Part shown: piece after piece, positions 16,821-25,602 of the stretch
How positions within the stretch are numbered: the first letter of the stretch is position 1
Layout of the letters: the number at the start of each line of letters is the position of its first letter
NCBI RefSeq assembly: GCF_900113835.1
Contig: NZ_FOQV01000007.1
Span: 193,501-257,500, forward strand
Reading direction: 5' to 3'
DNA from: Allobosea sp. OK403
GTDB lineage: Bacteria; Pseudomonadota; Alphaproteobacteria; Rhizobiales; Beijerinckiaceae
DNA: 64,000 nt
The notes under the pieces: model-generated
Seen by the model: the letters and a program-made list of their open reading frames with translations, nothing else
Told to the model about the DNA's origin: nothing
The model's database searches: none
Made by a program: the position numbers and the translations under genes

Positions 16821-18308
16821 TCAATGAGTCGGCGCATCGCCGCCGCCGCCGACTGAGGCGACGACGGCTCCGCTGCCTGCGCCGAGCCCGCCGCCGATGA
16901 TCGCGTGCTTGAAGTCGGTATGGGCGATCCAGACATCGCGCTTGGCATTGATCGCGGCGACATTGGAGAGGATGCGGCCGCGTGCATCGACGATGAGCTG
17001 GGTCACGTCGATCAGCATGCCGTTATACTGCAGCAGCGCCTCGTCCTGGATGATCTTGCGCAAGGGCAGCACATTGCTCTGGTACTGCCGGGCGATCTCA
17101 TGGGAGCCGCGATAGGCTGTATAGGCCTCGCGCGCCTCGGAGCGGACATTGACCGCCTTCTCGGCGAGCGTGTTGGCGGCCTGCATATAGGTCTGCTCGG
17201 CCTGGACGACGCGCGACTGGCCGAAATCATAGAGCGGGATCTCGATTTCGAGCTCCAGCGTGCGGCTGCGCTTGGCCTCACGCTCGACATCACCATCGGC
17301 CAGGACATTGCGGCCGCGATCATAGGTGCGTCGCCCCAGCAGATCGATGTCGTTCACGAAGCGGGTCGCCTGCGTCAGTCCCAGTGACTTGGCGAGGAGA
17401 TCGAGCTCCGCACGCGCGACCTGCATGTCGATGCGCTTGCGCAGCGCCTCGGCTTCAACAGCCTTGACGGTCTTCAGCGGCGGCAAGGGCGGCAAGGTGC
17501 CGGGCAGCTTGAACTTGAGGTCGTCGCCCCAGAGGCCGAGCTGGCGCACCAGCCGCTCGCGCTCTTGGCGCTGCTGCAGCCGGGCTTGCGCGAGCTGTGC
17601 GCCGAGTTCGGCGTCGAAGGCGAACTCGCGTGCCTGGTTGAGCTTGTTGATGCCACCGGATTCGCCCAGCCGCTTGAACAATTCGGAGGCCGCGTCGGAT
17701 GACGTCTTGGCCTCCTGGAAGAAAGCCGCCTGGGCATTGGCTGCCACAGTGCGGTAATATTGCCGCCGCGTCTCGGCGGCGAGCTTCAGCACGGCCTCAG
17801 TCGCGCGCAATTGGGCCGCGCCAAAGCGATCGCGCGCGATCTCCGCCCGCGCCGGCAAGGTGGCAAGCGCGAGCAGGCTTCCCGCGACCTGGCGCTCGAT
17901 CTCGATCTCGAACCGTCCCGAAAGCTTGGAGATGCCGAAGCGCGGATTGGGCGGCAGGCTGGCCGCGACCATCTGCGCCTCGGCGATGCCGAGTTCGTTG
18001 AAGGCGGCTTGCAGGCCGCGATTGTTGAGCAGCGCGATCTGGACGGCGCTGTCGGCCGTCAATGGCGACTTCAGCAGCTTGTCGACGCGCGCCTTGGCTG
18101 TGCCGGCGGAGGCATCGTCGCCGATCTTGACGACATCCTTGTTCAGCTCGGAATAGACGATGGCTTGCGCCGTTCCGACGCCGCCATCGGGCGAGAAGCT
18201 GGCGCAGCCGCCGAGCAGGCCGGCGATACCGGCCAGCAAGGCGAGGCGGGAGATCCGGGCCGCTTGGATGGAGGTAGGGATGGGCAAGGCGGTTCTCGTC
18301 TTGGTCAT
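16821..18308 (-). CDS. TolC-family outer-membrane efflux lipoprotein
   Basis: This 495-residue outer-membrane channel of the TolC/CusC family has a lipoprotein signal with lipobox LLGGC. Long helical segments follow with the duplicated TolC pattern: AVQIALLNNRGLQAAFNELG and, later, NVRSEAREAYTAYRGSHEIA. Channels of this type normally need an RND pump and adaptor, yet none lies in this operon; the only RND genes seen are at 59-64 kb. It may serve the copper oxidase operon by venting periplasmic copper with a pump encoded elsewhere. ATGA overlap couples it to the small lipoprotein gene upstream. Confidence 0.9.
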   Translation of the reverse strand: MTKTRTALPIPTSIQAARISRLALLAGIAGLLGGCASFSPDGGVGTAQAIVYSELNKDVVKIGDDASAGTAKARVDKLLKSPLTADSAVQIALLNNRGLQAAFNELGIAEAQMVAASLPPNPRFGISKLSGRFEIEIERQVAGSLLALATLPARAEIARDRFGAAQLRATEAVLKLAAETRRQYYRTVAANAQAAFFQEAKTSSDAASELFKRLGESGGINKLNQAREFAFDAELGAQLAQARLQQRQERERLVRQLGLWGDDLKFKLPGTLPPLPPLKTVKAVEAEALRKRIDMQVARAELDLLAKSLGLTQATRFVNDIDLLGRRTYDRGRNVLADGDVEREAKRSRTLELEIEIPLYDFGQSRVVQAEQTYMQAANTLAEKAVNVRSEAREAYTAYRGSHEIARQYQSNVLPLRKIIQDEALLQYNGMLIDVTQLIVDARGRILSNVAAINAKRDVWIAHTDFKHAIIGGGLGAGSGAVVASVGGGGDAPTH

Positions 18309-18520
18309 GATCGCGGACCGACCTGACGATTGAGCTCGCGCCAGTCCTTGGGCTCTGCCGGGCGCAGCGTGGCCGACCCCGCGCCGACGCTCTGATAGGC
18401 CAATGCCGGAACGCGGATATCGGGATCGGCCGGTCGCGCCAGATAGCGCGGAACAGGCGCGGCCGAACAGGCGCCAAGCGTCAGTCCGAGCAAGGTGATG
18501 AGGAGCAGTCTTGGGCGCAT
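18305..18520 (-). CDS. Small lipoprotein, first gene of the copper operon
   Basis: This is a 71-residue protein with a lipoprotein signal (MRPRLLLITLLGLTLGACSA). The mature part is only about 53 residues, with no recognised domain, ending WRELNRQVGPRS. I chose ATG 18520 because the signal starts there; the in-frame ATG at 18553 has no ribosome-binding site. The gene overlaps the TolC-type gene by ATGA, which argues for a functional link, for example assembly of the outer-membrane channel. The 190-base divergent region to the response-regulator gene should hold both promoters; I could not pick out a clear operator. Confidence 0.7.
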   Translation of the reverse strand: MRPRLLLITLLGLTLGACSAAPVPRYLARPADPDIRVPALAYQSVGAGSATLRPAEPKDWRELNRQVGPRS

Positions 18521-18710
18521 CGCGGGGTGGCGTGTCCTGAGCGTCGATGGCATTTGGGTAGCAACCGGGCCCGGCCCGCGTCCGTTACAAATTGTTGCGA
18601 TGCCGGCCGCGCACGCAGAGCCGAGTGGCGCTATCCTGCAAATGAGACTGGGGGCTCTTCGCTCCCGCAGACGACATGTGCAGCTGATGCGCAGGCAGGG
18701 ATAACCGGAT

Positions 18711-19475
18711 TTGGATCAGGCACCCGTCACAGCAACGGCCGACGACCACGGCCATGTCCTGGTGGTGGATGACGACCCGCAGATCCGCCTGCTGGTCGCG
18801 CGCTTCCTGCAGCGTCACGGCTATCAGGTGACGGGCGCGCCGGATGGCCGCGTGATGCTCGAAATCCTGGCGCATACGGCGATCGACCTCGTCATTCTCG
18901 ATCTGATGCTGCCGGGTCGCTCCGGCATCGAATTATGCGGCGATATTCGCGCGACCTCGCAGGTGCCGATCGTGATGCTGACCGCCCGCAGCGAGGAGAG
19001 CGATCGCATCCTGGGCCTGGAGGTCGGCGCCGATGACTACGTCACCAAGCCGTTCAGCCCGCGCGAATTGCTGGCGCGGGTGCGCGCCGTGCTGCGGCGC
19101 GCCCGGGCGACGCGCAAGGCGGATGCCGGCCAGGTCAATCAGTCCGTGGCCTTCGACGGCTGGAGCGTCGATCTGCGCCGGCGCGAACTGGTCTCGCCTT
19201 CGGGCACGCTGGTCGATCTCTCCACAGGCGAATTCGACCTGCTCGTCGTCTTCGTCGAGCATGCCAACCGTGTGCTCTCGCGCGAGGCGCTGATGCAATA
19301 CGCCAAGGCCAGGACCAGCGACGATCCCTTCGACCGGACGATCGATGTCCAGATCAGCCGACTGCGCCGCAAGCTGGAAGCCGACGCCCAGGGCGGCCAA
19401 TTGATCAAGACGGTCAGGGGCGCGGGCTATATCTTCACGCCCGATGTCAGGTCGCGCGCAGGGCAGCGGGCGTGA
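18711..19475 (+). CDS. Response regulator, OmpR/PhoB family
   Basis: This 254-residue transcription factor has a receiver domain containing VLVVDDDPQ, the phospho-acceptor D64 in LVILDLMLPG, T in MLTARS and K in DYVTKPFSP. A winged-helix effector domain follows, with DLSTGEFDLL and RTIDVQISRLRRKLE. The start is TTG 18711 with AGGG ten bases upstream; no ATG precedes the receiver domain. It is divergent from the copper operon and overlaps the kinase gene by GTGA. Control of the periplasmic copper operon, as for CusR/CopR, is inferred from position only. Confidence 0.9.
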   Translation: MDQAPVTATADDHGHVLVVDDDPQIRLLVARFLQRHGYQVTGAPDGRVMLEILAHTAIDLVILDLMLPGRSGIELCGDIRATSQVPIVMLTARSEESDRILGLEVGADDYVTKPFSPRELLARVRAVLRRARATRKADAGQVNQSVAFDGWSVDLRRRELVSPSGTLVDLSTGEFDLLVVFVEHANRVLSREALMQYAKARTSDDPFDRTIDVQISRLRRKLEADAQGGQLIKTVRGAGYIFTPDVRSRAGQRA

Positions 19476-20908
19476 GGAGCATGCTGAAACGGGGTCTGCC
19501 CGACACGGTGGCGAGCCGGGCCATCCTGGTCCTCGTCGTGGCGCTGCTGGCTTTCCATCTCGCCGGCTACTGGGCCTATCATATCGGCGTCGAGAGCCAG
19601 GCGACGCAGCAGAGCGCTCGCGGCCTCGCCGAGCGCATCGTTTCGATCAAGCGCGCCATCGCCAGCATTCCGCAGGAGCCCGAGCGCGACCGCGTCGCCC
19701 ATGACCTGTCGAGCGCGAGCCTCGAAGTGCATTGGAGCAAGGTCAGCCTGGTTCTGGGCACGGCGCCGGCGACCGAGCGCACCAAGGCGATGGAAGCCCG
19801 GCTCAAGGAGCTCGTGCCTGATCTCGCGGCCGAATCCTTCCGCCTCGGCTTCGCCGATGATGGCGCGCTCCGCTCGGGCGAGGCCGATGCCTACCGCCAT
19901 ATGATGCTGGTCTCGGTCAGGCTCGAGGATGGCTCCTGGGTGAATTTTTCGTCGACGGCGGGCGCGGCTCAGCATGGTGATGACGGGCTGATGACCGTGA
20001 TGATCTGCCTCGGCATCGGCATCATCGTCGTCGCCGTGCTGCTGCTGCGCTGGGCGACGCGGCCCTTGCGCGATCTCGCTATCGCCGCCGAGCGCTTCAG
20101 CCTCGACCAGACGCCCCAGCCGCTCGATGAGTCCGGCCCGGCCGAGGTGCGCCGCGCCGCGCGCGCCTTCAACACCATGCGCGAGCGCATCCAGCGCCTC
20201 GTCGGCGAGCGGACCCAGGCGCTCGCCGCCGTCTCGCATGATCTGCGCACCCCGATCACGCGTTTGCGCCTGCGCTCCGAATTGCTCGAGGACGAGGCGA
20301 CGCGCGATCTCGTCGACGCCGACCTTTCCGAGATGGAGGGGATGATCGATTCGACGTTGGAATTCCTCCGCGGCGGCGACTCGAGCGAGGCTGCCCGCCC
20401 GATCGACGTCGTCTCGGTGCTGGAAACCATCGTCGATGACGAGGCCGATCAGGGCCGCCGGATCACGCTCGATGCACGCGCCCATGGCCGCGTGCTCGGC
20501 CGCCTGCTCGCCCTGAAGCGGGCCTTCTGGAACATCGTCGGCAATGCGGTGAAATACGGCGACAGCGCCGTCGTCGTGATCGCGGAGACGCCGACACAGT
20601 TCGCGATCACGGTCGAGGACGATGGTCCCGGCATTCCCGAGGCGCAGATGGAGCGCGTCTTCCAGCCCTTCGTGCGGTTGGAGGAATCGCGCGGCCGCGA
20701 AACCGGTGGCTCGGGGCTGGGCCTGACGATCGCCCGCGCTGTCATCGCCTCCCATGGCGGCGAGATCGCGCTGGCGAATCGCCGCGAGGGCGGCCTGCGC
20801 GTGACGATCACCCTGCCGAAACTGGATCCGTCAGCACGTCAGCCGGCGGATGCGGTTCAGGACCGCCCTGCGCAATCAGGGGCGGCCGCTGAATCACGAC
20901 CAGTTTGA
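19472..20908 (+). CDS. Sensor histidine kinase
   Basis: This 478-residue inner-membrane kinase pairs with the upstream regulator. Helix 1 (AILVLVVALLAFHLAGYWA) is followed by a periplasmic sensor region of about 120 residues. Helix 2 (VMICLGIGIIVVAVLLL) and a HAMP segment come next. The HisKA box AVSHDLRTPITRLRLR carries phospho-acceptor H256, and the ATPase domain has GNAVKYG, VEDDGPGIP and GGSGLGLTI. The periplasmic region shows no Met- or His-rich copper site, so the signal is unclear. Start is GTG 19472, overlapping the upstream stop; ATG 19481 is an alternative three codons in. Confidence 0.9.
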   Translation: MRSMLKRGLPDTVASRAILVLVVALLAFHLAGYWAYHIGVESQATQQSARGLAERIVSIKRAIASIPQEPERDRVAHDLSSASLEVHWSKVSLVLGTAPATERTKAMEARLKELVPDLAAESFRLGFADDGALRSGEADAYRHMMLVSVRLEDGSWVNFSSTAGAAQHGDDGLMTVMICLGIGIIVVAVLLLRWATRPLRDLAIAAERFSLDQTPQPLDESGPAEVRRAARAFNTMRERIQRLVGERTQALAAVSHDLRTPITRLRLRSELLEDEATRDLVDADLSEMEGMIDSTLEFLRGGDSSEAARPIDVVSVLETIVDDEADQGRRITLDARAHGRVLGRLLALKRAFWNIVGNAVKYGDSAVVVIAETPTQFAITVEDDGPGIPEAQMERVFQPFVRLEESRGRETGGSGLGLTIARAVIASHGGEIALANRREGGLRVTITLPKLDPSARQPADAVQDRPAQSGAAAESRPV

Positions 20909-20943
20909 CTGCGGCAGCCGATTTGGAGGTTTTTGCGGGGAAC

Positions 20944-21018
<75 letters not shown>

Positions 21019-21029
21019 ACGTGCCGCGC

Positions 21030-21058
21030 CTTCTAGAACGCGGCGCAGCCGCGCGCAA
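21030..21058 (-). promoter_or_regulatory. tRNA-Gln promoter
   Basis: On the minus strand, TTGCGC, a 17-base spacer and TAGAAG stand 11 bases before the tRNA 5' end. The same layout (TTGCGC-17-TATAAG) precedes tRNA-Pro. Confidence 0.7.
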
Positions 21059-21120
21059 CCATTCGCACCGCGGCAGAATATCTCTTTGCAGAAATCGGCG
21101 TCACAATGCCCCGGAGGCTG

Positions 21121-21149
21121 TTGCGCCCGCGCCCGACGCTGGCTATAAG
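21121..21149 (+). promoter_or_regulatory. tRNA-Pro promoter
   Basis: TTGCGC (21121-21126), exactly 17 bases, then TATAAG (21144-21149), 16 bases before the tRNA. This is a standard sigma-70-like spacing. Confidence 0.75.
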
Positions 21150-21165
21150 CCCGGCACCAGCTAAT

Positions 21166-21242
21166 CGGAGTGTGGCTCAGCCTGGTAGAGCACCTCGTTC
21201 GGGACGAGGGGGTCGCAGGTTCAAATCCTGCCACTCCGACCA
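21166..21242 (+). tRNA. trnP: tRNA-Pro (CGG anticodon)
   Basis: This 77-base cloverleaf has acceptor arms CGGAGTG / CACTCCG, anticodon stem CCTCG / CGAGG with loop TTCGGGA, T-arm GCAGGTTCAAATCCTGC and encoded CCA. The anticodon CGG reads CCG proline codons. Confidence 0.97.
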
Positions 21243-21805
21243 CTGGTTTCAAGGGGTTAGCGCATCCCGATTGGCGCGCCCCGACATTAGTCCAGATAAT
21301 ATCGAGCCTTTGCACATGGCATCTGCGTTGCGCATGGCAAAGCAGCCCGGCCGGACCGTCGTCCCCGATTTCGAAATCGAGCGCTTGGCGCAGCTTTGGT
21401 CGGTGTCTGCATCAAACATCCGGGAAGCTCGGCGGGAACCATCGCCGATACGCTGACGAGATCGCGCCGCACCCCGTCAGGCGAAGACCAAACTCGCTCA
21501 AACCGAGCCCATGCACCCTGCTCTCATCGTTCTCGCCTTCCTTGAGAAGGCTCCCGCCGGTTTCCTGTTCGTCGACGACCTCGTCCAGAATTAATGAATG
21601 ACGTAAGTTCATCAAGAACAGCGGGCGCGGAGAAGCAGGATTAATGGCGCGGAAACTCAAATTTTAAACAGTCTTGTTTGCGGGAATCGGATCAACCTCT
21701 TCGTAAGCCCTTTCATGCTTAGTTCCTGAGCAGGCCGTTTTCTGCTTGAGGGGGCTTCTCTTGAACCAGCTTAGCGACGACCATGGAGGCTGGGAGTCCG
21801 CCAGA
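21243..21805. other. 563-base gap after tRNA-Pro without a convincing gene
   Basis: No open frame here has a ribosome-binding site and a family match. A stretch at 21350-21470 reads VPDFEIERLAQLWS in one frame and GSSAGTIADTLTRSR in another. That could be a frameshifted remnant of a small DNA-binding protein, but it is too short to call. Codon use and base composition are less GC-rich than in neighbours. I found no copy of the tRNA 3' end elsewhere in the window that would mark an island boundary. Confidence 0.4.
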
Positions 21806-23539
21806 ATGGCTGGTCCCGTCGGCCACGTTCTTTCCGTGCGCGGCTCTGAGGCCCAGATCGATCTGCCTGCGCCCTGGCCCGACAAGGGCGCGAGGGCGAC
21901 TGTCGGTCGATTCCTGGCTATCGATGCCGGTCCCCTGTCCCTCATTGGCATGATCACCGAGGTTACGACGCGGCCTTCCGCTCCCGAAGCCGCCAGGGAG
22001 CACCATGCGGTGGCGCGGGTCGCGCTGATGGGCGAAATCGTCAGCAATCTCGACGGATCGCAATCCTTTCGCCGCGGTGTGTCCGACTACCCCGCTATCG
22101 GCGACGCAGCCCATCTCATCAGTCGCGAGCATCTTCGATTGATCTACACCCCGGCTGGCCAACGCACGATCAATATCGGTCATCTCAACCACGACAATTC
22201 CATCTCGGCCCATATCGACGTCGATAGCCTGATCTCCAAGCACTTCGCGATTCTGGGCTCCACGGGCGTGGGTAAATCCAGCGGCGTCACCGTCATCCTT
22301 CAGGAAATCCTCAACGCACGACCGGATGTGCGGATTTTCCTGCTTGATGGTCACAATGAGTATGGCCGCAGTTTCGGTGAACGGGCCAATGTCATCAGCC
22401 CTCGCAATCTGAAGCTGCCTTTCTGGCTGTTCAGCTTCGAGGAACTGACCGACGTCATCTATGGCGGCCGTCCCGCTGTGGCCGAGGAATTGGAAATACT
22501 CTCCGAGCTTATCCCAATCGCCAAGAGTACCTACCTTCAGTACAAGCCTGCCACCGATCGGCTCGGCTTCAAGAAAAGCAATCCCAAGCGTACCGGCTAC
22601 ACGGTGGATACGCCGGTACCCTATCTGCTGCAGGATTTGCTGGCGCTCATCGATGATCGCATGGGCAAGCTCGAGAACCGATCCTCGCGCATGAACTATC
22701 ATCGCTTGATGACGCGGATCGAGACCATCAAGAACGATCCGCGCTACGCCTTCATGTTTGAGAATGCCAGCGTCGGTGGCGACACCATGGTTGGCCTGCT
22801 CACTCATCTTTTCCGACTCGAGCCCGACGGTAAGCCCATCAGCGTCATGCAGCTCGCCGGCTTGCCGGTGGAAGTCGTTGATGCGGTGGTCTGCGTGCTA
22901 TGCCGGCTCGCCTTTGATTTCGGTCTATGGAGCGACGGTGCAATGCCGCTGCTCTTTGTCTGCGAGGAAGCACACCGCTACGCTGCTGCCGATCACAGCC
23001 TCGGGTTTGGCCCGACCCGCCGCGCCTTGGCCCGCATCGCCAAAGAGGGCCGCAAATACGGCGTCTTCCTTGGCCTTGTCACCCAGCGGCCGGCTGAGCT
23101 CGATCCCACCATCATCTCGCAATGCTCTACCCTGCTGGCGATGCGTATGGCCAACGACCACGATCAAGCGCTGCTCCGCTCGGCCGTGGCCGATGCTGGA
23201 GCAAACTTGCTCGATTTCGTGCCCTCCCTCGGCACCGGCGAGGTGGTCGGCTTCGGCGAGGGCATGCCGATGCCGGCCCGCCTGACCTTTCGGCGGCTGG
23301 GCGAGTCGGCGGTGCCGCGCAGCGAATCCACCGCCCCTTCGGCCATTGACGATGAGGTGGCGACGCAGCGCGAGTTCATTACAACGGTCGTTGCGCGGTG
23401 GCGCGGCACGGTGAAGGACGAGGAGGCAAGTGCCGCCCCCGTCCGCGAGCCTCCGGTGCCCGACAGCTCCAGCGAATTGCCGGGCTCTGGCGTCTCGCGC
23501 CTGCTGGAAGACGCGCGCCTGCAGATTCTCAAGCGCTAG
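21806..23539 (+). CDS. HerA-type DNA-translocating ATPase (DUF87)
   Basis: This 577-residue protein has a HAS-barrel N-terminus (AGPVGHVLSVRGSEAQIDLP). A RecA/FtsK-like HerA core follows with Walker A GSTGVGKSS (151-159), Walker B LLFVCEEAHRY and the downstream GLVTQRP and QCSTLLAMRM motifs typical of HerA. HerA hexamers translocate DNA with a nuclease (NurA) in archaea, or with Sir2/DUF4297-type partners in bacterial phage defence. No nuclease or Sir2 gene lies beside this one. I chose ATG 21806 (GGAG nine bases upstream, start directly at the HAS barrel); TTG 21761 behind GAGGGGG is a good alternative. Its stop codon TAG lies in the edge of a family A element. Confidence 0.88.
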   Translation: MAGPVGHVLSVRGSEAQIDLPAPWPDKGARATVGRFLAIDAGPLSLIGMITEVTTRPSAPEAAREHHAVARVALMGEIVSNLDGSQSFRRGVSDYPAIGDAAHLISREHLRLIYTPAGQRTINIGHLNHDNSISAHIDVDSLISKHFAILGSTGVGKSSGVTVILQEILNARPDVRIFLLDGHNEYGRSFGERANVISPRNLKLPFWLFSFEELTDVIYGGRPAVAEELEILSELIPIAKSTYLQYKPATDRLGFKKSNPKRTGYTVDTPVPYLLQDLLALIDDRMGKLENRSSRMNYHRLMTRIETIKNDPRYAFMFENASVGGDTMVGLLTHLFRLEPDGKPISVMQLAGLPVEVVDAVVCVLCRLAFDFGLWSDGAMPLLFVCEEAHRYAAADHSLGFGPTRRALARIAKEGRKYGVFLGLVTQRPAELDPTIISQCSTLLAMRMANDHDQALLRSAVADAGANLLDFVPSLGTGEVVGFGEGMPMPARLTFRRLGESAVPRSESTAPSAIDDEVATQREFITTVVARWRGTVKDEEASAAPVREPPVPDSSSELPGSGVSRLLEDARLQILKR

Positions 23540-23665
23540 AGCCGGATGATTTGAGATGGAATCACGGAGTGATCCCATCTCAAATCTGAATCCGTCTCTC
23601 ATCAAAGAGTTAGAGCAGGATCAATGCGAAAGACCGGTTCCCACTTTTTTTGCATCCTGCTCTAG
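23536..23665 (+). repeat. Family A composite palindromic element, full length, forward
   Basis: CTAGAGCCGGATGA, hairpin arms TTTGAGATGGAATCAC / GTGATCCCATCTCAAA, then ATGCGAAAGACCGG with the mutated tail TTTTTTTGCATCCTGCTCTAG. The core palindrome is decayed relative to 10684. The element supplies the TAG stop of the HerA gene. Confidence 0.82.
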
Positions 23666-23681
23666 CCGCGACAGATCGCAG

Positions 23682-25292
23682 ATGACCGCATCGATCGACT
23701 TCAAAACCCTGCTGGAAGTCCTTGACGGCATTCCGGTCGGAATTGCCGCCGCAAGCCAGGACATATCGATCTATTCGAACCGCCAGGGTTTGGCTCATGC
23801 CGCCTTGCCGGCGGGCCAGCGAGATGCCGCGCTGGCCGGCCGCACCATCGATGTGCAGCAACTCTCGCTTTCCATCGGTGGGGTGCCACATCAGGTCCGC
23901 CTTTCCCTTGACGTCACCGAACAGCGCGCGCTTGAGGACGATCTCTTCCGGCGTGCCTATTTCGACGATCTCACCGGTTTGCCCAATAGAGGCCTGCTTG
24001 AGCGCAGCGTGGCAGCGCTGACGGCATCGGATCGCGAACAGACCTTCGCCCTGGCCTTTCTCGATCTCGACGGCTTCAAGAACATCAACGACTATTACGG
24101 ACATGCCGTTGGCGACGCGCTGCTGGTCAAGGTCGCCCGGCGCCTCAGCCGCGAACTGCGCCCCTGCGATCTGATAGCGCGCGTGGGGGGTGACGAGTTC
24201 GTGTTGCTGCTCTCGCCCGCCGGGCCGATGGAAGAGATCGCCGCCAGGGTCGAACATTTCCTCGCCAGGCTGAAGGAGCCCTACTTCATCGAGGGCAGCG
24301 AAATCCTCACCTCCGCTTCGGTCGGCGTCAGCCTCTACCCAGCCGACGGCCGCTCCTATGACGCGCTCTGCTCCAATGCCGACCGAGCGATGTACCGGAT
24401 CAAGGGCACCACCAAAGGCAGCGTGCAGTTCTTCAGCCCCGGCGTTGACCACGCCGCGAGCGAACGGATGAAGATCGAACAGCGTCTTCGGCTAGCCGTG
24501 CGAGACCGACGCCTCCGCTGCGCCTATCAACCGAAGGTCGATTTTCGTTCGAACGAGGTTGTCGGCGTCGAGGTGCTGCTGCGTTGGATAGACGAGGAGG
24601 GCACGATCCACCCGCCGGGTGACTTCGTCAATCTAGCGGTAGAGCTGGGGCTCATGGACGAGATCACGCATCTCGTTCTTGCCGAAGCAACAGGCGCAAT
24701 CGACCGTATCGACGGCGCGTTCGGCGCGGCCTCAACCATCAGCCTCAATGTTGCCGCGCGCCAGGCGGACGAGCCCGTATTCATGCGCTCGCTGGTCGAC
24801 GCCATCGAAGCCACCGGCTGCGCCCAACGGTTCATGATCGAGCTGACTGAGGAAGCGTTTCTTTCGAAGAGCCGGTTCCAGACGCAGGTCCTGCCGATGA
24901 TTCGCGAGATTGGAGCGCGCGTTTCCATTGATGATTTCGGTGTCGGATATTCGTCGCTGGCGGCGCTCGCTGACATCACGGCCGACGAGATCAAGGTGGA
25001 TCGCTCATTCATAACCGCGATTCACCAGCGCCCGCGCAGCCAGAGCATTCTGAAGACGATTGAATCGCTAGCCGACGCGCTGGACATGTCAATCATCGTA
25101 GAGGGCGTCGAAACTGCCGAGGAGCTCGTATACCTCCAAGCCGCCACGCGCATCCGGCTCGCGCAGGGCTACTATTTCGCCAAACCCATGTTCCTCGATG
25201 AAATCACGACCAGAACGCCCGACCTTTCCCTGCGGCAGCCCTCGGTTTCGTCGCGCAGTCCACTGGTGCGCGCGGTCGGCTACAGATCGTAG
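23682..25292 (+). CDS. Diguanylate cyclase/phosphodiesterase (GGDEF-EAL) with N-terminal sensor region
   Basis: This is a 536-residue cytoplasmic protein. Residues 1-85 form a PAS-like region (LLEVLDGIPVGIAAASQDIS). The GGDEF domain follows (FDDLTGLPNRGLLER) with an intact GGDEF active site at 169-173. The EAL domain has E297 in EVLLRW instead of EALLRW, then LNVAARQ, ELTEEAF, DDFGVGYSS and KVDRSFI. Both active sites keep their catalytic residues, so the protein may make or break cyclic di-GMP. The start ATG 23682 is chosen because in-frame codons upstream translate the family A repeat. No transmembrane segment is seen, and no neighbour indicates the controlled process. Confidence 0.9.
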   Translation: MTASIDFKTLLEVLDGIPVGIAAASQDISIYSNRQGLAHAALPAGQRDAALAGRTIDVQQLSLSIGGVPHQVRLSLDVTEQRALEDDLFRRAYFDDLTGLPNRGLLERSVAALTASDREQTFALAFLDLDGFKNINDYYGHAVGDALLVKVARRLSRELRPCDLIARVGGDEFVLLLSPAGPMEEIAARVEHFLARLKEPYFIEGSEILTSASVGVSLYPADGRSYDALCSNADRAMYRIKGTTKGSVQFFSPGVDHAASERMKIEQRLRLAVRDRRLRCAYQPKVDFRSNEVVGVEVLLRWIDEEGTIHPPGDFVNLAVELGLMDEITHLVLAEATGAIDRIDGAFGAASTISLNVAARQADEPVFMRSLVDAIEATGCAQRFMIELTEEAFLSKSRFQTQVLPMIREIGARVSIDDFGVGYSSLAALADITADEIKVDRSFITAIHQRPRSQSILKTIESLADALDMSIIVEGVETAEELVYLQAATRIRLAQGYYFAKPMFLDEITTRTPDLSLRQPSVSSRSPLVRAVGYRS

Positions 25293-25430
25293 CCCGCAAG
25301 CGATGGAGTTGGGTTCCAGCGGTGGCGCTGTCTCGATTCACGCCCCGAGCGGCCAGCAAGCATTTCCGTGATGGCGAAGCGCGGTCAGGCCCTGTACGCT
25401 GCGGGCCAATTCAGCAGCGGTCTCGACATC

Positions 25431-25568
25431 ATGAAGCGTAAGCGTCTCTTCCAGATCATCGGCATTCTCGGCCTGGCGACCATGCTGGCGGCCTGCGACA
25501 AATGCGGCGAGCCGCTGCGGCCGTTCAACATGCCCAAGAGCTGCGGCGATTCGCGCCCGGCCGGCTGA
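25431..25568 (+). CDS. Very small cysteine-containing lipoprotein
   Basis: This 45-residue predicted lipoprotein has signal MKRKRLFQIIGILGLATML and lipobox LAAC. The mature part is only about 24 residues (CDKCGEPLRPFNMPKSCGDS) with three cysteines including the lipidated one. I do not recognise it. An in-frame ATG at 25368 would add residues with no signal character, so the start is set at the signal peptide. It ends 35 bases before a strong two-way terminator. Confidence 0.6.
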   Translation: MKRKRLFQIIGILGLATMLAACDKCGEPLRPFNMPKSCGDSRPAG

Positions 25569-25602
25569 GCCCTTCAGAGCACGTCCCCGACATCTCGACA
25601 TG

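Noticed and set aside
21350-21470. Possible frameshifted remnant of a small DNA-binding protein after tRNA-Pro
   Set aside because: The two short matching stretches in different frames are too weak to call a pseudogene; kept only as a remark on the gap.
21412-21660. 82-codon minus-strand open frame upstream of the HerA gene
   Set aside because: It has no ribosome-binding site, no domain, and ends in eroded intergenic DNA.
21166-23665. Genomic island with attachment sites at tRNA-Pro
   Set aside because: I found no integrase and no second copy of the tRNA 3' end in the window.
23556-23681. N-terminal extension of the GGDEF-EAL protein
   Set aside because: It is translated repeat sequence, with no domain before the PAS-like region.
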